A DNA stretch of 64,000 bases from Streptomyces sp. NBC_01351 (GCF_036237315.1 NZ_CP108356.1:372001-436000); one strand, 5' to 3'; positions 55,156 through 64,000 are shown, counted from the stretch's first letter. Notes: a model not told the origin generated them from the letters alone. A program made the numbers and translations.

Positions 55156-56517
55156 TCATTCTCCGGGCGGGCTGCCCGGCGCCGCCGGCTTGCCGCTGTC
55201 CGCGGGAGCGGCGCGGCGCAGGGTGCGGATCGCCGGGGTCGCGAGGAGCGCCACGCAGCCTGCCAGGCAGGCGCCCGCCGACACCAGCAGCAGCCGCCCC
55301 GGGGAGGCCAGCGCGATGGCCGGGCCCGCCAGGATCTGGCCGAGCGCGATGCCGGACACCGAGCCGGCCAGCTCGTACGCGGAGACCCGGTTGAGCACCG
55401 CGGACGGGGTGTGGGTCTGCACGCTGGTCGCCCACATCACCGACCAGAACGCCAAGGCGCCGCCGCCGAGGACGTGGCCCGCCAGCAGCACCGGCAGGCC
55501 GGCGTCCACCGCCACGCAGAGCGGCAGCACGGTGTACAAAGCCATCGCCACCGCGCCGGCGGCCAGTGGGCGGCCCGGGCGCAGCCGCAGGGCGAGGAGG
55601 CCGCCGAGCACCGTTCCGAAGCCGAGGAAGGAGACCGCCAGGCCGTAGGCGTCGGGGCCGAGCCGGGCACCGACCAGCGCCGAGCTGAGCGGTACGAGCG
55701 GGCCGAAGAGCAGCACGCCGTATCCCATCCAGATCAGGATCACCGCCCACATCCAGGTGCGTGAGCGGAACTCCTGCCAGCCCTGGCGCAGGTCGCGACG
55801 GAGTGAACTGCCGGTGCGGACAGCAGCGTCGGCATCGGCGTCGGGGCCGCGGCCGGCCGCGGAGTCCGTCGGCTCGGCCGCCGTGCCGGACCGGATGAGC
55901 GCCAGGCACATGGCGCTGAGCAGGAAGGTGCCGGCGTCGATCGCGTACACGGTCCCGGCTCCGGTCAGCGCGATCAGCAGCCCCGCGAGGGCCGGGCCGA
56001 GCAGATGGGCGAGCGCGTCGGCGACCTTGAGCGTGGCGTTGGCGCGTTGCGGCTCGCTCGCGACCAGCGGGACCATCCCGTTCGCCCCCGGCAGGAACAT
56101 CGCGACGGCCGCACCGGCCAGGGCCGCCATGGTCACCAGCAGCCAGAGCGGCGGTGGCCCGGCAAAGAACGCAACGGCCAGCACACCCTGGGTGAGCACC
56201 CGGACGAGGTCCGCGCCGATCATCATCCGGCGCGCGCCGAACCGGTCGGCGAGCACCCCGCCGAACAGGACCAGGACCACGAACGTCCCGGTCCAGGTGC
56301 CGAGGACGAAGCCGACCCCGGAGATCCCGTACAGCGCGCCGACGGCGAGCGCGGCGGCCACCGGCATCATCGCGTCGCCGACCAGCGAGATCGTGCGGGC
56401 GGTGAAGAAGAGCGTGAAGCGCCGGTCCCACAACGGCGGCCGTGTGGCCGGCCGGGCGCTCCGAGCTCGGGGCTTGGGCTGGGTCTGGGTCTTGGCCTGA
56501 GTCTTCGAGGTGGTCAC
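55156..56517 (-). CDS. MFS transporter (MFS_3/enterobactin-exporter-like)
   Basis: 453 residues, about 12 membrane helices. The start LWDRRFTLFFTARTISLVGD, the loop GGVLADRFGARRMM (motif A) and GANGMVPLVASEPQRANATLK are typical of the MFS_3 group, often small-molecule or siderophore exporters. The GTG at 56517 is favoured because ATAATG (minus strand CATTAT) just upstream can serve as the -10 of a leaderless mRNA; a TTG at 56541 would add eight residues. It is divergent from the GlxA-type regulator. Confidence 0.88.
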   Translation of the reverse strand: MTTSKTQAKTQTQPKPRARSARPATRPPLWDRRFTLFFTARTISLVGDAMMPVAAALAVGALYGISGVGFVLGTWTGTFVVLVLFGGVLADRFGARRMMIGADLVRVLTQGVLAVAFFAGPPPLWLLVTMAALAGAAVAMFLPGANGMVPLVASEPQRANATLKVADALAHLLGPALAGLLIALTGAGTVYAIDAGTFLLSAMCLALIRSGTAAEPTDSAAGRGPDADADAAVRTGSSLRRDLRQGWQEFRSRTWMWAVILIWMGYGVLLFGPLVPLSSALVGARLGPDAYGLAVSFLGFGTVLGGLLALRLRPGRPLAAGAVAMALYTVLPLCVAVDAGLPVLLAGHVLGGGALAFWSVMWATSVQTHTPSAVLNRVSAYELAGSVSGIALGQILAGPAIALASPGRLLLVSAGACLAGCVALLATPAIRTLRRAAPADSGKPAAPGSPPGE

Positions 56518-56548
56518 AGCACAGATAATGGTTTGGACCAATCACGCG

Positions 56549-56578
56549 ACCCCAGTGTCCTGAATGACATGTTGGGGT
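56549..56578. promoter_or_regulatory. Imperfect inverted repeat between MFS and glxA-type genes
   Basis: ACCCCA-g-TGTC ... GACA-tgt-TGGGGT, with outer 6-bp arms and inner 4-bp arms, lies in the 72-bp divergent gap. It is well placed to bind the AraC-type regulator. Confidence 0.5.
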
Positions 56579-56589
56579 ACTTTCCTGCC

Positions 56590-57579
56590 ATGACGCTTCG
56601 CGCGCTTCCGAACTCCCCGGCGCCGCACCGGGTGGTGGCCCTGCTGCAGCCCCCGCAGTCGCCCTTCGCGCTGGCCTGCGCGTCCGAGGTGTTCGGCGGC
56701 CACGGCCCGCAGATCCCCGCCCGCTACGCGTTCGAGGTCTGCACCGAGCACCCCGGCCCGGTGCGCACCCAGGCCGGCTACGACCTTCTGGTCACGGCGG
56801 GCCTGGACGCGTTGGAGCGGGCGGACACCGTGCTGGTCCCCGGCTGGCAGCAGCCGGTCGGCACCGAGGTGCCGCCGGCGGTGGTCGAGGCGGTCCGCGG
56901 GGCGCGGCGGCGCGGCGCACGGATCGTCAGCATCTGCTCGGGCGCCTTCGTACTGGCCGCCGCCGGGCTGCTGGACGGCCGGCGGGCCGCCACCCACTGG
57001 GACCGCGCCGCCGAGCTGGCCGCCCGGTTCCCGCAGGTCCAGGTCGATCCCGCCGTGCTCTACGTGGACCACGGCGACGTCGCCACCAGCGCCGGATCGG
57101 CCGCCGGCGTGGACCTCTGCCTGCACCTGGTGAGCTCCGACCAGGGTGCCGCGTACGCGATGCGGGTCGCCCGGCAGATGGTGATGCCGCCGCATCGCGA
57201 GGGCTGTCAGCTGCAGTACGCCGAACTGCCCACCTCCGGACCGGTCGCCGACTCGCTGGCCCCGCTGCTGGAGTGGCTGGGCGGGCGGCTGGACCAGCCG
57301 GTCAGCGTCGCCGAGATGGCGGTCCGCTCCCAGGTCTCGGCCCGCACGCTGACCCGGCGCTTCACCGAGCAGTTGGGCATCAGCCCCGGACGCTGGCTGC
57401 TGGACCGGCGGATCGCCGCCACCCGGGCACTGCTGGAGGAGACCGACCTGCCCGTGGAGACCATCGCGCGCCGGGTCGGGCTCTCCTCGGCCGTCAACCT
57501 GCGCCGGCGCTTCCACGAGGCCCTGCGCACCACGCCCGCCGCCTACCGGCGCGCCTTCCGCGCGGACAAGGCCGGATAG
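56590..57579 (+). CDS. GlxA-family AraC regulator with DJ-1/PfpI-like domain
   Basis: 329 residues. An N-terminal DJ-1/PfpI-type amidotransferase-like domain (VVALLQPPQSPFALACASEVF; SICSGAFVLAAAGLLDGRRA with the Cys; THW) is fused to a C-terminal AraC double HTH (SVAEMAVRSQVSARTLTRRF; IARRVGLSSAVNLRRRFHEA). No Shine-Dalgarno was found before the ATG. TACTTT 6 bases upstream suggests a leaderless transcript. It is divergent from the MFS gene and likely its regulator. Confidence 0.92.
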   Translation: MTLRALPNSPAPHRVVALLQPPQSPFALACASEVFGGHGPQIPARYAFEVCTEHPGPVRTQAGYDLLVTAGLDALERADTVLVPGWQQPVGTEVPPAVVEAVRGARRRGARIVSICSGAFVLAAAGLLDGRRAATHWDRAAELAARFPQVQVDPAVLYVDHGDVATSAGSAAGVDLCLHLVSSDQGAAYAMRVARQMVMPPHREGCQLQYAELPTSGPVADSLAPLLEWLGGRLDQPVSVAEMAVRSQVSARTLTRRFTEQLGISPGRWLLDRRIAATRALLEETDLPVETIARRVGLSSAVNLRRRFHEALRTTPAAYRRAFRADKAG

Positions 57580-57600
57580 GGCGGCCGGGCCACCGCTCAC

Positions 57601-57810
57601 TCAGAACGGAGAGACCGCCAGGACCGGCGGGGCCGGGGAGGACCAGCGGTGGCCGCAGGGGTCGAAGAGCAGGACCACCGGCTGCCCCGGGCGCTGGCGC
57701 CAGGAGATCCGGTCCGGCGCCTCGTCGCACACCGGACAGCAGGGCAGCGGGCCGGGCTCCGGCCGACGTTCGGGGGCGGCCGCAAGGGGCGCGGAGTGCG
57801 GATCGCTCAT
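57601..57810 (-). CDS. Small Cys-rich protein with zinc-ribbon-like motifs
   Basis: 69 residues. CCPVCDEAPDRI and, 20 residues later, LFDPCGHRWSSP supply C-x2-C and C-x-H ligands for one metal. It is proline-rich. The family is not recognised. AGGGAGC sits before the ATG at 57810. It is convergent with the GlxA gene and upstream of the two-component genes on the minus strand. Confidence 0.7.
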   Translation of the reverse strand: MSDPHSAPLAAAPERRPEPGPLPCCPVCDEAPDRISWRQRPGQPVVLLFDPCGHRWSSPAPPVLAVSPF

Positions 57811-57953
57811 GGGGGCTCCCTGCTGGTGCGGTTGGACTGATCGCACTGTGCCATGGACGGGCCCCTCACCGCACGGGCGAATCCTCCAGTGTTTTCGCTG
57901 GTCAGGGGTGTGGTCGGCAGGGGGATTCCGGTCCTCTTACGGGCACTTGGTGA

Positions 57954-58622
57954 TCAACCGCTCCCGCCTGCGGCGGAGACCAGACCCGATTCGTACGCGG
58001 CGATCACGGCCTGCGCGCGGTCGCGGACCCCCAGCTTGCCGAAGATGCCCGTGATGTGGTTCTTGACCGTGGAGACGCTGATGTCCAACTCCCGGGCGAT
58101 CTCGGCGTTGTCCAGGCCCGTGGCCAGCAGCTGCCAGATCTCCCGCTCGCGCGGGGTGAGGTCGGCCGGGATTCCGGCGGCCGACGGTCGGGGGCGCGCG
58201 GGGGTGCGTACGTAGGCCGAAATGAGCCGGGTGAGCAGCCGCGGCGCGACGGCGGCCTCTCCTGCGTGGACGATGCGGACCGCGGCGCCGAGTTCCTCCG
58301 GGGAGACGTCCTTGGGCAGGAAGCCGTACGCGCCGGCGCGCAGGGCGGCGACCACGTACTCGTCCATGTCGAAGGTGCTGAGGACCAGGACCCTGGCCCC
58401 CGGGACGGTCCGCGCCAACTCCTCGGTGGCCTTGACCCCGTCGAGGACCGGCATGCGGATGTCCATGACGACCACGTCGGGCTTCAGCTCCGCGGCGAGG
58501 GCGACCGCCCGGGCACCGTCCTCGGCCTCGCCGACGACCTCGAACTCCGGGTCGGGGGCGAGGATCAACGCGAGGCCTCGGCGGACCAGAGGCTGGTCGT
58601 CCGCGATGAGTACACGGATCAT
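57954..58622 (-). CDS. NarL/LuxR-type response regulator
   Basis: 222 residues. The receiver domain (phospho-acceptor Asp54 in VVVMDIRMP; acidic pair in LIADDQ; Lys in LPKD) is followed by a LuxR HTH (LTPREREIWQLLATGLDNAE; STVKNHITGIFGKLGVRDRA). Its ATG overlaps the kinase stop as ATGA, so kinase and regulator are co-translated. The target is unknown; the neighbouring MMPL gene is a plausible one. Confidence 0.95.
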   Translation of the reverse strand: MIRVLIADDQPLVRRGLALILAPDPEFEVVGEAEDGARAVALAAELKPDVVVMDIRMPVLDGVKATEELARTVPGARVLVLSTFDMDEYVVAALRAGAYGFLPKDVSPEELGAAVRIVHAGEAAVAPRLLTRLISAYVRTPARPRPSAAGIPADLTPREREIWQLLATGLDNAEIARELDISVSTVKNHITGIFGKLGVRDRAQAVIAAYESGLVSAAGGSG

Positions 58623-60079
58623 CGGCTCTCTTCCAGTTGGGGCGGATGGGGTGGTTGGTGTGGCTCCAACCCGTCGGGCGGGGTCGGGAGGCGGGCGGCG
58701 ACCCTGAATCCGCCGGCGTCGAGGGCGACGGCTTCCAGGGTTCCGCCCTGCAGGGCGACGCGCTCGCGCATGCCGATCAGCCCGTACCCGGACCGGTGTC
58801 CGGGCCGCGTGGCTGCCGGTGCCTGGGCTCCCCCTCCGTCGTCGCGCACCTCCACCGCGACCTCGTCGGGCCCGTACGTGAGTCGTACGCGGGCACGCGC
58901 CCGGCCTGCGTGTTTGCGGGTGTTGGTGAGCGCCTCCTGGACGATGCGGAAGACGGTCAGGCCGACGGTCGGCGGCAGCGGGCGGACCGGCCCGTCCACG
59001 GTGAACTCGGTCCGCGTCCCCGCCAGGCGGGCCTCGGCGACGATCCGGTCGAGGTCCCCGGCTCCGGGCTGCGGAGCCGGCGGGGTGTCCTCCGGCTCCT
59101 CGCCTGCCCGTAGCACGTCGAGGAGTTGCCGCATCTCGCGCAGGGCGAGCCGCCCCGAGCCCTCCAGGGTGACGAGGGCCTCGCGCGCCGCCTCCGGGTC
59201 GTACGCCAGATTGGCACGCGCCCCTCCGGCCATCAGCTGCATGGTGGTGATGTGGTGGGCGACGATGTCGTGCAGTTCACGGGCGATCCGGCGGCGTTCC
59301 TCGGCCAGCGCCCGGTCCGCGAGCAGCCTGCGGTGGGCCTCGGCCTCCTGCTGCCTGCGGTTGACCACCTCGGCCGCGCCGACGACGAGCACGGTGACGA
59401 AGGCGTTCGCGAGCAGGCCCTGCCAGCCGAACGGCACGGGCCAGCCGCTCTGGCCCGCGGAGATGAGCGGCACCGCCGCGAGGGCCGACGCCACCGCCAC
59501 GGTGGGGCGGCAGGATCTGGCGACCGAGTAGAGGGCGACGACGAGGGTGAGGGGGAAGTGCGGGGCCAGCGGGGTGGCGAGGTTCAGCACCACTCCGAGT
59601 GCCAGTACCGCGGCGAGGGCCGCCACCGGGTGGGTTCGGCGGACCAGCAGGGGCAGCGCGGAGAGCACCGGGACGATGGCCATCGTGAGGGATCCGCCGT
59701 CGGTCCGGGCGCCGAGGGAGAAGCCGATGAGGTCGGTGGCGGCGGCACCGACCGCCACGAGGGCGTCGTTGCGCGTCCAGGCCGAACGCTCGACGGGTGC
59801 CTCGGCGCCGAGGTCCGCGCCTGCGTCCGTGGATTGGTCGGTGGCCTGGCCGGTGGCCTGGTCCGCGCCCCGGGCCGTGGCCCGGTCCGCGCCTGCGTCG
59901 AGGGCCCGATCAGTTACCCGGTCCGCGCCCTGACCCGTTCCCCGGTCCGCGCCACCGGTTGTGCCCCGGGCCCCACCTCGACCCGTTCCCCGGTCCGTGC
60001 CTGCCGCCGCGCCGCGGCTCGCACCGCCGTACGCGCGGGTATTCGTATCCCCCGGCCCCTCGCCGCCCACCGCCGCCAT
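58619..60079 (-). CDS. NarL-type sensor histidine kinase with low-complexity N-terminus
   Basis: 486 residues. About 95 N-terminal residues are made of repeats rich in G/A/D/R/T (such as GADRATARGADQATGQATDQ). Membrane helices follow (about 105-235), then HisKA_3 with the phospho-acceptor His270 in RIARELHDIVAHHITTMQLM and the HATPase_c domain (GYGLIGMRERVALQGG). The ATG at 60079 is tentative; a shorter start past the repeats is possible. It is the partner of the following response regulator. Confidence 0.9.
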   Translation of the reverse strand: MAAVGGEGPGDTNTRAYGGASRGAAAGTDRGTGRGGARGTTGGADRGTGQGADRVTDRALDAGADRATARGADQATGQATDQSTDAGADLGAEAPVERSAWTRNDALVAVGAAATDLIGFSLGARTDGGSLTMAIVPVLSALPLLVRRTHPVAALAAVLALGVVLNLATPLAPHFPLTLVVALYSVARSCRPTVAVASALAAVPLISAGQSGWPVPFGWQGLLANAFVTVLVVGAAEVVNRRQQEAEAHRRLLADRALAEERRRIARELHDIVAHHITTMQLMAGGARANLAYDPEAAREALVTLEGSGRLALREMRQLLDVLRAGEEPEDTPPAPQPGAGDLDRIVAEARLAGTRTEFTVDGPVRPLPPTVGLTVFRIVQEALTNTRKHAGRARARVRLTYGPDEVAVEVRDDGGGAQAPAATRPGHRSGYGLIGMRERVALQGGTLEAVALDAGGFRVAARLPTPPDGLEPHQPPHPPQLEESR

Positions 60080-60356
60080 CGTCCGCCGGTCCTCCCCGTC
60101 GGCCGTTCCTCCCGGCGGGTGCCGGGTTCGCGCGGCCGCGCTCTCCGGTGATCCATTCTGGCACCGGCCCCGCACCGTGCCACCGGTCGCCGGGCGGGTT
60201 CCGGACCAGGACCCGAGTACTGGTCGCGGCCTCCGCCCGGACCAGGGTCCCGGCGGACGGTTCCTCCCCCGACCTGACGCTTCTCCCGCCCGGCCCTGAT
60301 GGTCTGGAGTCCGGTCGGGAACCCCCGGCCGGCACCGTACAGACCGGAGGAGACCA

Positions 60357-62555
60357 GTGATCCGCGCCCTGACCGGATTCTCGACGAGGAATCCGTGGAA
60401 GGTCATCGCCCTCTGGGCAGTCCTGGGAATCGCGCTGACCATGCTCGGCCAGGCGTTCGTCTTCCGCGCCACCCAGACCGGCAACGGCGGGTTCCTGCCC
60501 GCGCAGTACGATTCGGCCGCCGCTCTGAAGATCGCCGAGGAGCACTTCGGAGCCGACCCGGACGCCAATCCCCTGACCGTGCTGGTGGCCCGGTCGGACG
60601 GGTCCCCGCTCGCAGCCGCGGACGAAGCCCGCATCGACGCGGAGGCCGCGCGGCTGGCCGGGACCCGGGTCGTCATGCCCCGCAACGAGGACGCGCCGCC
60701 CTTCGTGCAGGACCATTCGCAAGTCCCGCGCATCAGCCCGGCCATGACGGCGCCCGACCGCTCCTTCCGGCTGCTGACCGCCGAACTGACCGGCAATCCG
60801 GCCGACCCCGGCGTGCAGGACACCTATCGGGCGTTCCGGGATTCCGTGCGGGAGGGGTTCGCACGGGAAGGGCTGCGTACGGGCTTCACCGGCGGGCTCG
60901 CCGACAGCGTGGACACGGTGGACGCCGAGGAGACCAGGACGATGGTGGTCGGCATCCTCATGCTCGGGGCCATCGTCCTGCTGCACGTGCTGGTCTTCCG
61001 CAGTGTCCTGGCGGCACTGCTGCCGCTGCTGGCGGTCTCCGTCATCGGCGGGGCCGCGGCCGGTGTCGTGGTGTGCGCCGCGCTGCTGACCGGGACCGGA
61101 CTGGCCGATTCCACACCGGGGTTGATCAATGTGGTGCTGGTGGGCATCGGCATCGACTACTTCCTCTTCCTGCTGTTCCGCTTCCGTGAGCACCTGCGCC
61201 GGCACCCGGAACAGTCCGGGCGCGAGGCTGCCGCCGCCGTCGCCGGCCGGGTGGGTACGGCGATCACCTCGGCGGCGCTGACCATCGTCGCCGCGTTCGC
61301 CACGCTCGGGGTGGCCTCCTTCGGCCAGTTCCGGGTGCTCGGGCCGGCCATCGCCCTGTCCGTACTGGTGATGCTGCTGGGCAGCCTGACCTTCATGCCC
61401 GCCCTGCTGGCGGTCTCCGGGCGCAAGATGTTCTGGCCCTCGCGGGCCCTGAAGCGCGAACCCCCGGCGGGCTCCGCCGCACGGATGGGCGCGCTGGTGG
61501 CACAGCGGCCGCTCGCGTTGGCCCTCGCATCGGTGGTGCTGCTCGGCGGGCTGGCCGCGGGGATGCTGGGGATGCGGATGGACTACGGGCAGGGCGGTGC
61601 GGGTGGGGAGCGTACCGCCGCGACGGCAACCGCGGCCGAGATCGCGGGCGCGCTGCCGGCCGGGGTGTCGGACCCGACCAGCGTGTTCGTCACGGCGAAC
61701 GACGGTGCCGCGCTCAGCGCCGGGCGGCTGGACGGGCTGTCCCGGGCGCTCGCCGAGGTCGGCGGTGTGGGCCGGGTCGCGGACACGGTGCTGAGCGAGG
61801 ACGGGCGGGCGGCGCGGATCGACCTGTTCCTGACGGCCGAACCGCTGGGCCAGGAGGCGCGCGACCTGGCCTCCGGACCGGTCCGGCAGGCGGTCGCCGC
61901 GAACACGCCCGCCGGTGCGGAGGCACACGTGGGCGGCACCCCGGCGCTCTTCGCCGACATCTCGGCAGCCGTGGACAAGGACCTGAAGGTGGTCTTCCCC
62001 GTGGCGGCGGCGCTGATCGCGCTGATCCTGTTCGCGCTGCTGCGCAGTCTGCTCGCGCCGGTGATCCTTCTGGCCGCGGTCGGGCTGGGCTTCGCCGCCA
62101 CGCTCGGCGCCTCGACGCTGGTGTTCCAGCACGCGCTGGGCCGGCCCGGGGTGGACTTCACGCTGCCGCTCGTGCTGTTCCTGTTCGTGGTCGCGCTGGG
62201 CACGGACTACAACATCCTGATGGGCGACCGGATCCGGGAGGAGATGGAGCGGCCGGGTGCGGCCCGCGCGGCGGTGGGCCGCGCGGTCCGGCACACCGCG
62301 CCGGCCATCGCCACGGCAGGCCTCGTATTGGCCGCGTCCTTCGGGAGTCTGGCCGTCAATCCTGCCCCGTCCACCCAGCAGATCGGCTTCGCGACGGCGC
62401 TCGGGATCCTGCTGTCCGCCTTCGTCCTGTCGATCGTGCTGGTGCCGGCGCTGGCCGCGCTGTTGGGGCGGTCCACGTGGTGGCCGGTGCGGCCGCGCCC
62501 TTCCGGGGAGGCCGCCGGTCAGGAGCACGCCCCGGACCGGGTCCTGGTCGGTTGA
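60357..62555 (+). CDS. MMPL/RND-family transporter
   Basis: 732 residues with about 12 membrane helices: TM1 near the N-terminus (WKVIALWAVLGIALTML), a large loop, then five helices with the MMPL signature GIGIDYFLFLLFRFREHL; a second half repeats the layout with ALGTDYNILMGDRIREEM. In actinobacteria such proteins export lipids, glycolipids or antibiotics, driven by the proton gradient; the Asp of GxDYxxF is the proton relay. GGAGG lies 7 bases before the GTG at 60357. It is divergent from the kinase gene. Confidence 0.93.
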   Translation: MIRALTGFSTRNPWKVIALWAVLGIALTMLGQAFVFRATQTGNGGFLPAQYDSAAALKIAEEHFGADPDANPLTVLVARSDGSPLAAADEARIDAEAARLAGTRVVMPRNEDAPPFVQDHSQVPRISPAMTAPDRSFRLLTAELTGNPADPGVQDTYRAFRDSVREGFAREGLRTGFTGGLADSVDTVDAEETRTMVVGILMLGAIVLLHVLVFRSVLAALLPLLAVSVIGGAAAGVVVCAALLTGTGLADSTPGLINVVLVGIGIDYFLFLLFRFREHLRRHPEQSGREAAAAVAGRVGTAITSAALTIVAAFATLGVASFGQFRVLGPAIALSVLVMLLGSLTFMPALLAVSGRKMFWPSRALKREPPAGSAARMGALVAQRPLALALASVVLLGGLAAGMLGMRMDYGQGGAGGERTAATATAAEIAGALPAGVSDPTSVFVTANDGAALSAGRLDGLSRALAEVGGVGRVADTVLSEDGRAARIDLFLTAEPLGQEARDLASGPVRQAVAANTPAGAEAHVGGTPALFADISAAVDKDLKVVFPVAAALIALILFALLRSLLAPVILLAAVGLGFAATLGASTLVFQHALGRPGVDFTLPLVLFLFVVALGTDYNILMGDRIREEMERPGAARAAVGRAVRHTAPAIATAGLVLAASFGSLAVNPAPSTQQIGFATALGILLSAFVLSIVLVPALAALLGRSTWWPVRPRPSGEAAGQEHAPDRVLVG

Positions 62556-62622
62556 GCCACGGGATCGTGTTCGGGTGGGCAACCGCACGGTGTCTGCCGC
62601 GCCACCGCGCGCAGGCATGAAG

Positions 62623-62666
62623 GGCGCCGGCGTGCAGGACCGTACGAGGTCCCGCACGCCGGCGCC
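62623..62666. terminator. Bidirectional terminator between MMPL and ABC genes
   Basis: GGCGCCGGCGTGC pairs perfectly with GCACGCCGGCGCC, with an inner GGACC/GGTCC stem and a GTACGA loop. The whole is an 18-bp stem with one mismatch, and AAG/CTT-type flanks suit both strands. It ends the two convergent transcripts. Confidence 0.9.
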
Positions 62667-62673
62667 TTCGGTG

Positions 62674-64000
62674 TCAGGCGAGCTCGTCGACCTCGGGGTG
62701 CTCCTTCAGCCAGGCGCGGACCGCCTGCTGCTCCTGGCCCTTCCCGGTCTCCTGGATCTTCGCCTCCAGGCTGGTCAGCTGCTCCTCGGTGAGCTTGAAC
62801 GAGCTCAGCCAGCGGGCCACTTCGGGCTCGTCGGCGGCGAAGCCCTTGCGGGCCAGGCTGTGGATCCCGTCGCCCTTGCCCCATACCCCCTTCGGGTCCT
62901 CGAGCTTGGTCAGTTCGTACGTCGAGTACGCCCAGTGCGGCGACCACAGCACGACCGCGACGGGCTCCTTCTTCTCGTAGGCCCGCTTGAGCTCGGCGAG
63001 CATGCCGGGGGTGGAGCCGTCGACGACCTGGTACTCCGTGTCCAGGCCGTACTCCTTCAGGACCTTCTCCTTGAGCGCGCCCATGACCCCGGCGCTGGGC
63101 TCGATGCCGATGATCCGGCCCTTGAACTGCTCGGACCTGCCCTTCAGATCGGCCAGCGAGCGCACGTCCTTGACGTACGAGGGCACGGTCAGCTCCAGCG
63201 AGGTGGGGCCGTACCAGGAGCCGAGGTCGTCCAGCTGGTTCCCGTACTTCTCCCAGTACTCCGCCTGGGTGACGGGCAGCCAGGCATCGGTCTGGAAGTC
63301 GAGCCGGCCGCCCGCGAGTCCGGTGAACAGGGCGCCCAGTTCCAGCTGCTTCGCGTCGACCTTGAAGCCGCGGCGCTCCAGGAGCTCCTTCCACAGGAAG
63401 GTGGAGGCGATGCCCTCGTCCCACGGGACGTAGCCGACGGACAGGGTGCGGCCCTTGCCGATGTTCGCGGCGCCGGCCGGCCGGTCCCCCTGGGCAGAGG
63501 CCCCGCCGAAGGTGTTCAGACCGCCCGCGACGAGGGCCAGGATGACGGCCCCGGTGACGGCGAGTGCCGGCTGGGGGCGGTGGTTCCACACCCTGGCCGC
63601 GCCCGTGGCGGCGGACCGCGCCTTGGCGAGGGCGCGCCGGCCCAGCGGGGAGACCTGACGGCCGAGCGCCCCGGTCATCCGGTCGAGGTACATGGCGAGG
63701 ATGACGATGGCGATGCCGGCCTCGAAGCCGAGGCCGATGTCGACGCTGCCGATGGCCCGGTAGACGGCGCCGCCGAGCCCGCCACCGCCGACCATGCCGG
63801 CGATGACGACCATGGACAGGCCGAGCATGATGACCTGGTTCACGCCCGCCATGATGGTGGGCAGGGCCAGCGGCAGCTGAACGCGGACGAGGGTGTTGCG
63901 CGGGGTGGTACCGAAGGCGTTGGCGGCCTCGACCAGTTCCTCGTCGACCTGGCGGATGCCGAGCTCGGTCATCCGTACGCCCGGAGGCAGCGAGAAGATG
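62674..64000 (-). CDS. Glycine betaine/choline-type ABC permease fused to its binding protein (5' end missing)
   Basis: The frame is open to the window edge (442 codons in view). The first part holds the end of a ProW/OpuA-type permease (EEAANAFGTTPRNTLVRVQL is the EAA loop; TIMAGVNQVIMLGLSMVVIA; GGLGGAVYRAIG). After a helix (about residues 150-170 of the visible part) comes a complete OpuAC-like substrate-binding domain (TLSVGYVPWDEGIASTFLWK; GGRLDFQTDAWLPVT; GSTPGMLAELKRAYEKKEPV; LWSPHWAYSTYEL). Such permease-binding-protein fusions are known for compatible-solute uptake. The aromatic cage (W residues in YVPWDE, DAWLP, SPHWAY) fits a quaternary ammonium ligand. Confidence 0.92.
   Translation of the reverse strand, partial: IFSLPPGVRMTELGIRQVDEELVEAANAFGTTPRNTLVRVQLPLALPTIMAGVNQVIMLGLSMVVIAGMVGGGGLGGAVYRAIGSVDIGLGFEAGIAIVILAMYLDRMTGALGRQVSPLGRRALAKARSAATGAARVWNHRPQPALAVTGAVILALVAGGLNTFGGASAQGDRPAGAANIGKGRTLSVGYVPWDEGIASTFLWKELLERRGFKVDAKQLELGALFTGLAGGRLDFQTDAWLPVTQAEYWEKYGNQLDDLGSWYGPTSLELTVPSYVKDVRSLADLKGRSEQFKGRIIGIEPSAGVMGALKEKVLKEYGLDTEYQVVDGSTPGMLAELKRAYEKKEPVAVVLWSPHWAYSTYELTKLEDPKGVWGKGDGIHSLARKGFAADEPEVARWLSSFKLTEEQLTSLEAKIQETGKGQEQQAVRAWLKEHPEVDELA

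Noticed and set aside
52443..57579. Imine reductase, hydrolase, MFS and regulators considered as a biosynthetic gene cluster
   Set aside because: No core synthase or tailoring set, and each enzyme has its own regulator; ordinary mixed chromosome is likelier.

Overview
The window is a stretch of Streptomyces-type chromosome. It is very GC-rich throughout, with strong third-position GC bias, many GTG and some TTG starts, and families typical of Streptomyces: paralogous zinc-free ribosomal proteins, Tat-secreted enzymes, many one-component regulators, and XRE-TPR and AraC regulators. No rRNA, tRNA, CRISPR array or prophage was seen. Most genes are intact; both window edges cut a gene.

Region 1 (1-8.1 kb): the edge of an FAD monooxygenase, an ohr/ohrR peroxide-resistance pair with its operator, a PHP-domain phosphoesterase, a small unknown protein next to an ArsR-SRPBCC fusion regulator whose promoter carries a perfect 28-bp palindrome, a repeat-containing membrane protein, a secreted carboxylesterase, a MOSC protein and a HAD-like protein.

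Region 2 (8.1-21.7 kb): the most unusual part. Five genes on the minus strand encode, in transcription order, a DUF4132-like protein, a 1661-residue protein of unknown function, a MoxR-type AAA+ ATPase, a DUF5682-VWA fusion and a SWIM zinc-finger protein. Three of the four junctions are 4-base stop/start overlaps. The fourth holds a 17-bp hairpin and a purine/pyrimidine repeat. The set matches, from memory, the uncharacterised Escherichia coli yehI/L/M/P/Q genes and looks like one multi-protein NTP-driven system of unknown job.

Region 3 (21.9-25.4 kb): a secreted HNH nuclease with an overlapping 93-residue partner, then a lone TnpB element with a predicted omega-RNA, a decayed TnpA and a protein-coding remnant, then a GNAT acetyltransferase.

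Region 4 (25.5-41.9 kb): metabolic and envelope genes. These are a Tat molybdopterin oxidoreductase, a secreted alpha/beta hydrolase, a 2-oxoglutarate oxygenase, a VOC protein, a Tat-exported agmatine deiminase with an APC permease and divergent TetR regulator, a VanW protein, an M15 carboxypeptidase, an M64 metalloprotease, an XRE-TPR regulator, and a TetR-MFS efflux unit.

Region 5 (41.9-44.4 kb): a zinc-starvation ribosomal island: S14, L28, L33, L31, a CobW/COG0523 protein and S18, arranged around a shared Zur-like box. The ribosomal proteins lack zinc-binding Cys pairs, and the CobW protein lacks a recognisable P-loop.

Region 6 (44.4-64 kb): a small DUF6158-like protein, a DJ-1/PfpI protein, LysR with a divergent DUF6817-like gene, a secreted multidomain GH31 glycosidase, NmrA/AraC, MerR/imine reductase, an HSL-type hydrolase, MFS/GlxA, a small Cys-rich protein, a NarL-type two-component system, an MMPL transporter, and the end of a fused glycine-betaine-type ABC permease/binding protein.
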